Source: Pyxidicoccus trucidator
GTDB taxonomy: Bacteria > Myxococcota > Myxococcia > Myxococcales > Myxococcaceae
NCBI RefSeq assembly: GCF_010894435.1
Contig: NZ_JAAIXZ010000019.1
Coordinates: 124,001-188,000, forward strand
Direction of reading: 5' to 3'
DNA: 64,000 nucleotides
Within the stretch, counting starts at the first letter, position 1. Every line of letters begins with the position of its first letter. Shown one piece after another: positions 1 to 7,793 of the stretch. The position numbers were made by a program, and so were the translations under genes. The notes below the pieces were generated by a model that worked only from the letters and a program-made list of their open reading frames with translations, was not told where the DNA came from and searched no databases.

Positions 1-134
1 ACTTCATTCGAATCGACCACCGCGTGGACAAGTGCCCGGAGTTCGGCCCAGGTGTCACCTTGGAGTTCGACTGGTTCGAGCTGTACGCCTATTCGCCCGA
101 GGGACGCCTGGAGCGCTATCCGTACATGCCTTGA
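1..134 (+). CDS. C-terminal end of an unidentified protein (5' truncated by window edge)
   Basis: Reading frame 3 is open from the first base to a TGA at 132-134 and yields about 43 residues rich in aromatic and acidic positions (ending in LERYPYMP). Codon use matches the neighbours, so it is probably the tail of a real gene. No motif allows a function call. It converges with mobA, leaving only 6 bp between the two stop codons. Confidence 0.5.
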   Translation, partial: FIRIDHRVDKCPEFGPGVTLEFDWFELYAYSPEGRLERYPYMP

Positions 135-140
135 AGCGCC

Positions 141-755
141 TCACCTCCGAGGCAGCGTGACACCGTGCCGCGTGAGGTCCTCTGGCGTGTTCACATTCAC
201 CAGGGAGCGCAGCGTCGGGTCCACCGTGCGCAGTGCATCCTCGGGCAACAGCCGCGCGCGGTAGCGTGACAGGAGCTGGCGCAGGGAGGGGTCCTCCGCC
301 AGCGCCGCTCCCCACTCCGTCGCGAGCGCTGTCCGGTACACCGCGAGCAACGGCTCCACCCGTCCCGCCACCTCGAAGCACACCGCGTCCACCGCTTCAC
401 CCCGCGCATCCATGAGGACGCGCACCGCTTCCGGCTGCACGAAGGGCATGTCGCACGCCACCGCCAGCACCCACGGCGTGCGCGCCGCCACCAGTGCCGC
501 GTGCACGCCGCCTGGCGCGCCCTTGCCCGGTACCTCGTCCGCCACCGTGCGCAGTCCGAGCCCCGCGTAGGGCCCTGGCTCGTTCGCCACCAGCAACACG
601 TCCCCGAAGCGCGGCGCGAGGGCCAGCAGTCGCTCCACCACCGTGCGGCCCTCCACCGCCAGCAGTCCCTTGGGCACTCCGGACAGCCTCCGGCCCTGGC
701 CCCCCGCGATGATGGCCAACGTCACATCCGGGTACTCGCCGTCCGAAATACTCAT
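141..755 (-). CDS. mobA: Molybdenum cofactor guanylyltransferase MobA
   Basis: MobA transfers GMP from GTP to molybdopterin to form the bis-MGD cofactor in the cytoplasm. The 204-residue product is the normal family length. It carries the N-terminal nucleotide-binding signature around residues 16-31 (AGGQGRRLSG followed by PKGLL, a variant of LAGGxSxRMGxDK). A central acidic metal-binding motif CDMPF lies near residue 100, and NVNTPEDL near the C-terminus is typical of the family. The ATG is preceded by GGAGAG at good spacing. The gene is divergent from moeA, and its neighbours moeA and mobB-fdhD belong to the same pathway, which supports the call. The 756-924 gap holds both promoters but no clear motif was identified there. 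Confidence 0.93.
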   Translation of the reverse strand: MSISDGEYPDVTLAIIAGGQGRRLSGVPKGLLAVEGRTVVERLLALAPRFGDVLLVANEPGPYAGLGLRTVADEVPGKGAPGGVHAALVAARTPWVLAVACDMPFVQPEAVRVLMDARGEAVDAVCFEVAGRVEPLLAVYRTALATEWGAALAEDPSLRQLLSRYRARLLPEDALRTVDPTLRSLVNVNTPEDLTRHGVTLPRR

Positions 756-924
756 GGCGCGCGCTCTCCAGTCCCACCACCCACGACGTCACCGCTCCAC
801 CCCGAGCCCGCGCAACCCGACGCGGTGTACGGGGAACTCCTCAGGCCACCCTCGCCTACCTCCGACGCCTCTCCACCCGCGAGAGTACCTGACGCTCCGA
901 GCCCTGCCCGGGGAGGGAGGAAGC

Positions 925-2253
925 ATGCGGGGACCTGACACGCTCCCATGGACAACGGACACGGCCCACGGCGTAGGCTGCGCCGTCCCGATGCCGCTCA
1001 CTCCGCTCTCCACCGCCCGGCTGGCCGCGCTCGACGCCATTGCCCCCGCGGCTCCCGAGCGGGTGTCCCTCCTCGACGCTCACGGCCGCTTCCTCGCCAC
1101 GGCCGTCACCGCGTCGCGCTCGCTGCCCGGCTGCGACAACTCCGCCATGGACGGCTGGGCCGTGCGCTCCGAGGAGACCCGGGGCGCCAACCGCGAGCGC
1201 CCCTCGCGCCTGCGCATCATCGACACCGTCTACGCCGGCAGTCTCCCCTCCCGCGCCCTTCAGCCAGGCCAGGCCACACGCATCTTCACCGGCGCCCCAC
1301 TCCCCTCCGGCGCCGACGCCGTCGTCCGCCAGGAGGCCGCGCGCGCCTCTGACGATGGCCAGCACGTGGACGTCTTCATCACCGTTCCTCCTGGCAATGA
1401 CCTCCGCCGCACGGGAGAAGAGGTCACCTCCGGCACACCCCTCTTCGCTCCCGGCCAGCGCATGAGCGCCGCGGTGCTCGGGGTGCTGGCCTCCCTCGGA
1501 GAGACTCACGCCTGGGTGCGCCCCGTGCCTCGCGTGGCGGTGCTCGCCACCGGTGACGAGCTCGTCGCGCCCGGCACGCCCGCCCTGCCCCACCAGGTCT
1601 ACGAGAGCAACCTCATCCTCGTGGCCGCGCTCGCTCGCGAGGCCGGCGCCGACGTGAGTCACCTGGAGCGCGCCCGTGACGACGAGGGCGCGCTGCGCGA
1701 CACGGTGTCCCGGCTCGCGCCCCAGGTGGACGTCCTCATCACCACCGGCGGCGCCTCCGTGGGTGACAAGGACCACGTCAAGCGCGTGCTCGCCGCGCTC
1801 GGGGCTCGCTTCTTCGTGGACGGCGTCGCGCTCAAGCCCGGCAAGCCCGTGGCCATCGCGCGGATGGGAGACACCGCCGTCGTCGTGCTGCCCGGCAACC
1901 CCGGTGCGGCCACCGTCGCCTTCGACCAGCTCGCGCGCCCGCTGCTGCTCAAGCGCCAGGGGGTCCTCGAGACACGCCGCCGGGTGCGCGCCCGCCTCTC
2001 CGAGTCGCGCCACAAGCAGGCCGGCCTCACCTACCTCATCACCGCCACGCTGGAGCACTCGGGCGAAGGTGAGCCCCTCGCGCGCCTCCGCCCCCAGGGT
2101 GCGGGACAGATTCTGCAGAACGTCCATGGCGAGGGCTGGGCCCTCCTTCCTCCCGGCCGCGCCGACTTCGCAGTGGGCGACTCCGTCGACGTGGAGCTGT
2201 TCCACGGGGCCACCTACTCCGCGGTGGACGCCGCCCCGGGTGCCTCCGCATGA
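925..2253 (+). CDS. moeA: Molybdopterin molybdenumtransferase MoeA
   Basis: MoeA inserts molybdate into adenylylated molybdopterin. Hallmarks are the N-terminal region with LPGCDNSAMDGWAV (about residues 66-80), the GAPLPSGADAVVRQE segment, TGDEL, the TTGGASVGDKDHVK segment and a PGNPGA motif. I chose the ATG at 925 because a strong GGAGGGAGGAAG Shine-Dalgarno lies directly upstream, giving 442 residues. A later ATG at 991 would give a more usual ~420 residues but has no ribosome site. The stop overlaps the next start in an ATGA arrangement, so moeA and the mobB-fdhD fusion are translationally coupled. Confidence 0.93.
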   Translation: MRGPDTLPWTTDTAHGVGCAVPMPLTPLSTARLAALDAIAPAAPERVSLLDAHGRFLATAVTASRSLPGCDNSAMDGWAVRSEETRGANRERPSRLRIIDTVYAGSLPSRALQPGQATRIFTGAPLPSGADAVVRQEAARASDDGQHVDVFITVPPGNDLRRTGEEVTSGTPLFAPGQRMSAAVLGVLASLGETHAWVRPVPRVAVLATGDELVAPGTPALPHQVYESNLILVAALAREAGADVSHLERARDDEGALRDTVSRLAPQVDVLITTGGASVGDKDHVKRVLAALGARFFVDGVALKPGKPVAIARMGDTAVVVLPGNPGAATVAFDQLARPLLLKRQGVLETRRRVRARLSESRHKQAGLTYLITATLEHSGEGEPLARLRPQGAGQILQNVHGEGWALLPPGRADFAVGDSVDVELFHGATYSAVDAAPGASA

Positions 2254-3641
2254 GCGCCGTGCCCGCCATCAGCATCGTCGGCTGGTCCGGCGTCGGGAAG
2301 ACGACACTGCTCACGAAGCTCGTCCCCGAGCTGGCCTCACGCGGCCTGCGCGTCGCCGTGGTGAAGCACTCCTCGGACGCGCACCCGCTGCACCGCCCCG
2401 GCAGCGACACCGCCCGCTTCCAGGAGGCCGGCGCCGTGCTCACCGGCTTCGCCACGCCCTCCGGGGTGCAGCTCACCACCAGCGCCGCGTCCCCGGAGGC
2501 CCTGCCGTCACTGCTCGCGCGCTATGCCAACGCCGTGGACCTGGTGCTGGTGGAGGGATGGAAGGACGGCCCGCTGCCCAAGCTGGAGGTGTGGCGCGAG
2601 GGCCTCGGCCCGCCGCTCGCCCCGTCCCACCCCGAGGTCCTCGCCGTGCTGACGGCGTCGGCCACGCCACCCACCGGCCTGTCCCCCGACGTGCGCGTGC
2701 TCGGCCGTGACGACGTGCGCGGCGTGACGGACCTCCTCCTCACGCACCTGCGGCCCGGCCGGCGCGGGCCCCTGGCTCCGTCGGACGCGCGCGGCGTCGC
2801 GCGCCGTCCCGTGCATCGTTGGGACGGAGCCCGGCTCCATCCCAGTGAGGAGGACGACGTCGCCGTGGAGGAACCGCTGGAGATTCGTGTCAGCGGAGAC
2901 TCCGTCGCCATCACCATGCGCACACCCGGCCATGACCGCGAGCTGGCCACGGGCTTCCTCTTCTCCGAGGGCATCCTCCAGAGCGTCGACGACGTGGGCA
3001 GCCTCGCGCACTGCGGCCGCCCCGGCGAGGAGGGCTGGGGCAATGTGCTGGAGGTGACGCCCGCGTCCGGCGCCGTGCTGGACGTGGAGCGCGTGCGCGC
3101 CGCCCGCCGCGGCACCCTCACCACCTCCGCCTGTGGCGTCTGCGGCCGTCGCAGCGTGGAGGACCTGCTCGCCGTGTGCCCGCCCGTGCCTCCCGGCCCC
3201 ACGCTTTCCCCGGACGCCGTGGCCCGCGCCACCGAGCGCCTGCGCGACGTGCAGCGAAACTTCGCCCGCACCGGGGGAGTCCACGCCGCCGCCGCGCTCG
3301 ACGCCGAGGGAAATGTCCTCGCCGCATATGAGGACGTGGGCCGCCACAACGCCGTGGACAAGGTGGTCGGCGCCCTCGTCCTCGCCGGTTCCGTACGCAG
3401 CGTCCGAGTCACCCGCACCCCGCTGACACGTCAGCCCGTGCTGCTCGCCGTCAGCGGACGCGTCAGCTTTGAGATCATCCAGAAGGCCGCCATGGCCCGA
3501 ATCCCTGTCGTGGCAGGTGTTTCCGCGGCCAGCTCCCTCGCCGTGGAGCTGGCGCTGCGTTCCGGAATGACGCTGGCAGCGTTCGCCCGGAACGGCCGCT
3601 TCAACGTCTACACAGGCCCTGAGCGCCTCACCCTTCCGTAA
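2250..3641 (+). CDS. MobB-FdhD fusion: MGD adaptor GTPase plus formate dehydrogenase sulfurtransferase
   Basis: Two normally separate cofactor proteins are joined in one 463-residue frame. Residues 1 to ~165 are MobB-like: a P-loop GWSGVGKTT at 11-19, VVKHS, and the VLVEGWKDGPLPKLE segment that MobB proteins use around the effector site. Residues ~185-463 are FdhD-like: the redox-active CGVC motif around residue 295, GGVHAAA, EDVGRHNAVDKVVG and the C-terminal SFEIIQKAAMARIPVV and GMTLAAFARNGRFNVY stretches. FdhD passes sulfur from IscS to the molybdenum centre of formate dehydrogenase, and MobB assists MobA. A ~20-residue Pro/Arg-rich linker joins them. There is no internal stop or frameshift, and the gene starts inside the moeA stop (ATGA). 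Confidence 0.9.
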   Translation: MSAVPAISIVGWSGVGKTTLLTKLVPELASRGLRVAVVKHSSDAHPLHRPGSDTARFQEAGAVLTGFATPSGVQLTTSAASPEALPSLLARYANAVDLVLVEGWKDGPLPKLEVWREGLGPPLAPSHPEVLAVLTASATPPTGLSPDVRVLGRDDVRGVTDLLLTHLRPGRRGPLAPSDARGVARRPVHRWDGARLHPSEEDDVAVEEPLEIRVSGDSVAITMRTPGHDRELATGFLFSEGILQSVDDVGSLAHCGRPGEEGWGNVLEVTPASGAVLDVERVRAARRGTLTTSACGVCGRRSVEDLLAVCPPVPPGPTLSPDAVARATERLRDVQRNFARTGGVHAAAALDAEGNVLAAYEDVGRHNAVDKVVGALVLAGSVRSVRVTRTPLTRQPVLLAVSGRVSFEIIQKAAMARIPVVAGVSAASSLAVELALRSGMTLAAFARNGRFNVYTGPERLTLP

Positions 3642-3989
3642 CCCCGCGAATCCCCGTCACTTCGCCCAGACGCCTTCCACCTTTCACCGCCATGCGACAA
3701 CTGAAGTCAGACCGGCACCGTAGATGCAGTCTTCCGGCGCGAAGTCCGGCACCTGGGATGGATTCAGGGCAGGGAGCATGTTCGTGGGGCGCAATCGACC
3801 CGGTACGGCGGTCCGGACGATCCCAAGAATTCACCTCCTGTCACGTCTTACTCGCGGGGCGGCGGTTGCAACGCGTCGCAGTATCCGGCAATAAGTAGTT
3901 CTTTCCGACTTGAAGATTTTTAGCCTCAACGGCATCCTCTGCCTGAACTGAACAAAAGCATGCATTCGGCGCAGAGGGGGGTGGAGACG
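3642..3989. other. Long intergenic leader before epsZ
   Basis: This is a 348 bp stretch without a convincing gene. It contains one sigma-54-like element (annotated separately) and an AT-rich patch around 3885-3955 that stands out against the GC-rich surroundings. The only open frames are short and lack codon bias. It is the obvious place for control of the first eps transcription unit. Confidence 0.5.
3713..3728 (+). promoter_or_regulatory. Candidate sigma-54 (-24/-12) promoter upstream of epsZ
   Basis: The element reads CGGCACCGTAGATGCA. It has GG and GC dinucleotides spaced exactly 10 bp apart, as in the TGGCAC-N5-TTGCA consensus, with two mismatches (C for the first T, A for T in the -12 box). 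It lies about 260 bp before the epsZ ATG, so the leader would be long. In Myxococcus eps expression is known to involve an NtrC-type activator, which makes a sigma-54 promoter plausible. The match could still be chance. Confidence 0.3.
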
Positions 3990-5450
3990 ATGAGCAGCGC
4001 AACGGCAAGTGCGGCGGTCGGGGCTCCTGGGACTGAATCCTCTCAGGGCGATGGGATGACGGAAGTCCAGGCGCCCAAGCTGGCGCCGGGTTTCGCGGCG
4101 AAGCTGAACCTGACGGTAGACCTGGTGCTGATGTCGGCGGTGCTGGTCGTCGCCGCGTGGCTGGGCAACCAGCTGACGCCGGAGTCCGGCTGGGTCGTCC
4201 CCGGGCTGGTCGCCGCAGCGCTGGTGACGTGGATCATCACCGGCACCGCGCTGTGTCTCTATGACTCGCGCTTCGCCGAGCGCAGGAAGCTGGACCACGT
4301 GGCGCTCGTGTCGGTGACGACGCTGGCGGTGGTGACGGTGCTGGCGGTGATGGGCCTGGCGCTGCCGGGCCGGGTGATGGGCGTGGCGCCGCTGCTGGTC
4401 ATCTTCTGGCCCGTGGCGCTGCTGCTGCGGCTGTTCGTCTTCCGTCCGGTGGCGGCGAATGAGCGCCCCATGGACTCGGTCCTCATCATCGGCACGGGCG
4501 CCATGGGCCGCTACACGGGCGAGGACCTGGTGGGCCGCGGCCGCCGCCAGGTGCTGGGCTACGTGCGCTTCAACGAAGAGACGGGCTCGGGCGAGCTGCC
4601 GGCGCGGGTCATGGGCTCCGTGGACGACCTGGAGCGCATCCTCCGCAACACGGCGGTGGACGAGGTCTACATCGCGGGCAACACGCTGAAGCAGGGCGAG
4701 TCCATGCAGGCGGCCATCAAGCTGGCCGAGCGCTTCGGCGTGCCCTTCGCGCTGCCGGCGCACAGCTTCCGCCTGGACCGCGCCCGCCCGGTGGACGGCC
4801 GCGCGGTGTCCGACGGCTTCCTGCACTTCGCGGCGGTGACGCCCAAGCCGCACCAGATGGCGATGAAGCGCCTGTTCGACATCTGCGTGTCCGCGGTGGC
4901 GCTGTGGGTGCTGCTGCCCCTGCTGGCCGGCGTGGCGCTGGCGGTGAAGCTCACCTCCAAGGGCCCCATCTTCTTCAAGCAGCTGCGCACGGGGCAGAAC
5001 GGCAAGCCGTTCTACATGCTGAAGTTCCGCTCCATGGTGGTGAACGCCGAGGAGCTGAAGGCGAAGCTGGCCGCGCAGAACGAGCAGACGGGCCCGGTCT
5101 TCAAGATGAAGAACGACCCGCGCATCACCGGCATCGGCCGGTTCATCCGCAAGTTCTCCATCGACGAGCTGCCCCAGTTCATCAACGTGCTGCGCGGTGA
5201 GATGAGCATCGTCGGGCCGCGCCCGCCGGTGCCCAGCGAAGTCGCCAAGTACGAGACGTGGCAGCGCCGCCGGCTGTCCGTGCGGCCGGGCCTCACCTGC
5301 ATCTGGCAGGTGTCCGGGCGCAACCAGATTTCGTTCGAGGAGTGGATGTACCTGGACATGCAGTACATCGACCACTGGAGCCTCACCAGTGACTTGACGC
5401 TGCTGTTGCAGACGGTGCCCGTGGTGCTCACCGGGCGCGGGGCCAGCTAG
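3990..5450 (+). CDS. epsZ: Polyprenyl glycosylphosphotransferase initiating EPS repeat-unit synthesis (EpsZ)
   Basis: This membrane enzyme transfers a sugar-1-phosphate from a UDP-sugar to undecaprenyl phosphate, the first step of Wzx/Wzy polysaccharide assembly. The 486-residue product has four N-terminal membrane helices (about 42-160), a CoA-binding-like cytosolic domain starting with VLIIGTGAMG (~164), a fifth hydrophobic segment (~297-320) and the C-terminal bacterial sugar transferase core. The core shows FFKQLRTGQNGKPFYMLKFRSM, DELPQFINVLRGEMSIVGPRPP (about 394-413) and RPGLTCIWQVSGRN. I chose the ATG at 3990 because GTGGAG precedes it; the ATG at 3960 has no ribosome site. It heads the eps cluster, as in Myxococcus xanthus. 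The sugar transferred cannot be read from sequence. Confidence 0.9.
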   Translation: MSSATASAAVGAPGTESSQGDGMTEVQAPKLAPGFAAKLNLTVDLVLMSAVLVVAAWLGNQLTPESGWVVPGLVAAALVTWIITGTALCLYDSRFAERRKLDHVALVSVTTLAVVTVLAVMGLALPGRVMGVAPLLVIFWPVALLLRLFVFRPVAANERPMDSVLIIGTGAMGRYTGEDLVGRGRRQVLGYVRFNEETGSGELPARVMGSVDDLERILRNTAVDEVYIAGNTLKQGESMQAAIKLAERFGVPFALPAHSFRLDRARPVDGRAVSDGFLHFAAVTPKPHQMAMKRLFDICVSAVALWVLLPLLAGVALAVKLTSKGPIFFKQLRTGQNGKPFYMLKFRSMVVNAEELKAKLAAQNEQTGPVFKMKNDPRITGIGRFIRKFSIDELPQFINVLRGEMSIVGPRPPVPSEVAKYETWQRRRLSVRPGLTCIWQVSGRNQISFEEWMYLDMQYIDHWSLTSDLTLLLQTVPVVLTGRGAS

Positions 5451-5482
5451 GGCCCCTGGCCTTCCAGGCAACCAGACTCACG

Positions 5483-5510
5483 CGGGGGCGGCATTGACGT
5501 GCCGCCCCCG
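5483..5510 (+). terminator. Perfect 11-bp hairpin between epsZ and wzx
   Basis: CGGGGGCGGCA and TGCCGCCCCCG pair perfectly around a 6-nt loop (TTGACG), 32 bp after the epsZ stop. A pyrimidine-rich CTCGTCTTCT follows, without a true T-run. It could be an intrinsic terminator or attenuator that separates epsZ from the downstream export genes. Because it covers a GTG at 5499 that would extend wzx, it also argues for the later wzx start. Confidence 0.6.
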
Positions 5511-5567
5511 CTCGTCTTCTATGCACCCGGGCATGACCGGCCAGGGCCGGGGGGGCCCGCTTCCACC

Positions 5568-7124
5568 GTGAACAGTCCCAGTCCTTCCATTTCGCAGGAC
5601 GCTCAGCAGGGCGCGGACACCGCGCACGAGACGATGGGCGCGGTCCGTAACGGGCTGCAGCTCGGCGGCTCGCTGCTGGTGACGTACGCCATCGCCATGG
5701 GCGTGCGCTTCCTCCTTCCCGCCCACCTGGGCCCGGAGAACCTGGGCCGCTTCAACTGGGGGGACAGCTTCTCCGCGGTCTTCTTCCTCGCCACGCAGTT
5801 CGGCCTGGAGATGTACATCCGCAAGGAGGTCGCGCGCCGGCCCACTCACGCCAGTGACTTCTTCGGCACCACGATGCTGCTGCGCCTGGGGCTCACCGGG
5901 GTGCTGGTGGGCGTGCTCGCGCTCGTCATGCACTACCGCGAAGACCCGCCCGAGGTGCGACACCTCGTGTACGTCTTCGCGGTGGCGCAGGCGCTCATCA
6001 TCATCAACGCCTCCGTGGCCGCGCTGCTGCACGCCAAGGGCAAGGTGGCGGGGCTGTCCGTCTCCAACATCGTCACCAAGCTGGTGTGGGGCGGCGGGCT
6101 GCTGGCGGTGTGCGTCGCAGGGCTGGCGCTGCCCTGGCTGGCGGTGCCGCTGCTGGTGTCGGAGGCGGTGAAGCTGGCGGTGGGCTGGCGCCTGGCGCAC
6201 CAGCACCTGGGGCTCACCTTCAAGGTGGACATGACGGCCACGTGGAAGGTGCTCAAGGCGAGCCTGCCCTTCTTCATCACCGGCGCGGCCCTGGGAGCCA
6301 ATGGACGCCTGGACGTGATGATTCTGGGCATGCTGGCCACCCACGAGGAGGTGGGCTTCTACGGCGCCGCGTGGAACATCGCGGGGCTCACCTTCTTCCT
6401 CAACCCCGTCTACACCTGGGTGTTGATGCCGCTGGCGTCCCGCGCGGCCGCGCGCTCCGAGGAGGAGCTCACCCGGCTGACCCGCCGCGCGCTGGAGGGC
6501 ACGCTGGTCGTCACGGTGCCGCTGATGATGCTCATCGTCCTGGGCGCCCCGCTGTGGGTGGGGCTGATGGGCGGCGAGTTCGGCGCCTCCACCCTGCCGC
6601 TGCGGCTGATGTCGCCGCTCTTCGTGCTGGCCTTCATCACCATGACGGCCGGCCTCTGGCTGACGATGACGAACCGCGAGTGGTGGGTGACCATCACCAG
6701 CGTCGTCGGCAGCCTGCTGCTGATTCCGGCGCTCAACGTGCTGCTGATTCCGCTGATGCACTCGGCCCTGGGCCCCGGCGGCGGCGCCTCGGGCACCGCG
6801 CTGTCCATCCTGCTGATGGAGGTGTGCGTCACCATCAGCCTGTTCGCCCGCATGGGCCGCGCGGCGTTCGACGCGCGCCTGCTGGCGCTGGCGGGCAAGA
6901 CGGCCGCGGTGTGCCTGGCCATCGCCGCGCTGGACGTGACGGTGTTCGCCCCGCTGAACCCGTGGGTGCGGCTGGGAATCGAGGCGGTGCTTTACGTGGT
7001 GGGCGTGCTGGCCACCGGCGCGGTGCGCCCGGGCGAGGTGCTCCAGGTGGTGCGCGTGGCCCGCCGCCGTGGCAACCCCGAGCCGGAGGCCGCGGCCCCT
7101 GCCGCCGTGGCCCCCACCCTCTAG
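5568..7124 (+). CDS. wzx: Wzx-type lipid-linked repeat-unit flippase of the EPS pathway
   Basis: The protein moves the undecaprenyl-diphosphate-linked EPS repeat unit across the inner membrane. It has about 518 residues and many hydrophobic helices, beginning with a short cytosolic tail, then GLQLGGSLLVTYAIAMGVRFLLP and LGPENLGRFNWGDSF. The latter is the polysaccharide_synt/MATE-like signature in which a glycine-rich motif follows the first helix. The start is uncertain. GTG at 5568 lies outside the upstream hairpin and follows a G-run, while ATG at 5634 is an alternative. The longest frame (GTG 5499) begins inside a perfect hairpin and was rejected. The gene sits between epsZ and the Wza homologue, matching the position of wzx in the Myxococcus eps locus. 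Confidence 0.88.
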   Translation: MNSPSPSISQDAQQGADTAHETMGAVRNGLQLGGSLLVTYAIAMGVRFLLPAHLGPENLGRFNWGDSFSAVFFLATQFGLEMYIRKEVARRPTHASDFFGTTMLLRLGLTGVLVGVLALVMHYREDPPEVRHLVYVFAVAQALIIINASVAALLHAKGKVAGLSVSNIVTKLVWGGGLLAVCVAGLALPWLAVPLLVSEAVKLAVGWRLAHQHLGLTFKVDMTATWKVLKASLPFFITGAALGANGRLDVMILGMLATHEEVGFYGAAWNIAGLTFFLNPVYTWVLMPLASRAAARSEEELTRLTRRALEGTLVVTVPLMMLIVLGAPLWVGLMGGEFGASTLPLRLMSPLFVLAFITMTAGLWLTMTNREWWVTITSVVGSLLLIPALNVLLIPLMHSALGPGGGASGTALSILLMEVCVTISLFARMGRAAFDARLLALAGKTAAVCLAIAALDVTVFAPLNPWVRLGIEAVLYVVGVLATGAVRPGEVLQVVRVARRRGNPEPEAAAPAAVAPTL

Positions 7125-7142
7125 AGGAGACCTCCGCTGCTT

Positions 7143-7790
7143 ATGCCGTCCCCGCTCCGCCAGACGCCGCCCTCTTCGCGCCTCCCTCCGCGTGCGCTCG
7201 CCCGCGCCGCGCTGCTGCTGCTGGCCTCCGTGCTGGCACCGGGCTGCACCGGGCTGGGCAAGTACACCTGGGTGGACGAGTACCAGGAGAAGCCGCCCCC
7301 GCCGGACGCCAGCTACCGCATCGCCGCCGGGGACCTGCTCAACATCCGCGTGTGGAACCAGGAGGCGCTCACCACGCAGGCGCGCGTGCGCGAGGACGGG
7401 CGCATCAGCCTGCTCTTCCTGGACGACGTGGAGGCGGCGGGGCACTCGCCGGCCATGCTGTCGCAGCAAATCCAGACGCGGCTGAAGGACTACATCAACC
7501 ACCCCGTCGTCACGGTGGCGCTGGAGCAGGCGCGCCCCATCAAGGTGACCCTGGTGGGGGAAATCAACCGCATCGGCCCGCTGGAAATCGAGACGGGCGC
7601 CAGCCTCCTCCAGGCGCTGGCCGGCGCGGGCGGCTTCACCGAGTACGCCCACAAGGACCGCGTCTTCGTCATGCGGCAGGAGGACGGCACCCCGGTGCGC
7701 ATCCGCTTCCGCTATGACGACCTCATCCGCGCCGAGGGGCGCGCTCCGACGTTCCGCCTGCGTCCCGGCGACGTCATCGTGGTGGAGTAG
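7143..7790 (+). CDS. epsY: Outer-membrane polysaccharide export lipoprotein, short Wza homologue (EpsY)
   Basis: EpsY forms the periplasmic part of the EPS export channel. The 215-residue precursor has a signal peptide ending in the lipobox LAPGC (Cys35). A Poly_export (PES) domain follows (YRIAAGDLLNIRVWNQEALTTQARV, about 57-140), then one SLBB-like beta-grasp domain (VTLVGEINRIGPLEIETGASLLQALAGAGG, ~143-175). It ends at DVIVVE and lacks the second SLBB and the C-terminal amphipathic helix that forms the outer-membrane pore in E. coli Wza (~380 residues). The missing pore is explained by the next gene, which encodes a separate beta-barrel. It is preceded by GAGGAG shortly after the wzx stop, so it is very likely cotranscribed. 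Confidence 0.92.
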   Translation: MPSPLRQTPPSSRLPPRALARAALLLLASVLAPGCTGLGKYTWVDEYQEKPPPPDASYRIAAGDLLNIRVWNQEALTTQARVREDGRISLLFLDDVEAAGHSPAMLSQQIQTRLKDYINHPVVTVALEQARPIKVTLVGEINRIGPLEIETGASLLQALAGAGGFTEYAHKDRVFVMRQEDGTPVRIRFRYDDLIRAEGRAPTFRLRPGDVIVVE

Positions 7791-7793
7791 CCC

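Noticed and set aside
3831..5471. 546-residue minus-strand frame antisense to epsZ
   Set aside because: His/Arg-rich shadow frame. epsZ carries all glycosylphosphotransferase motifs on the plus strand.
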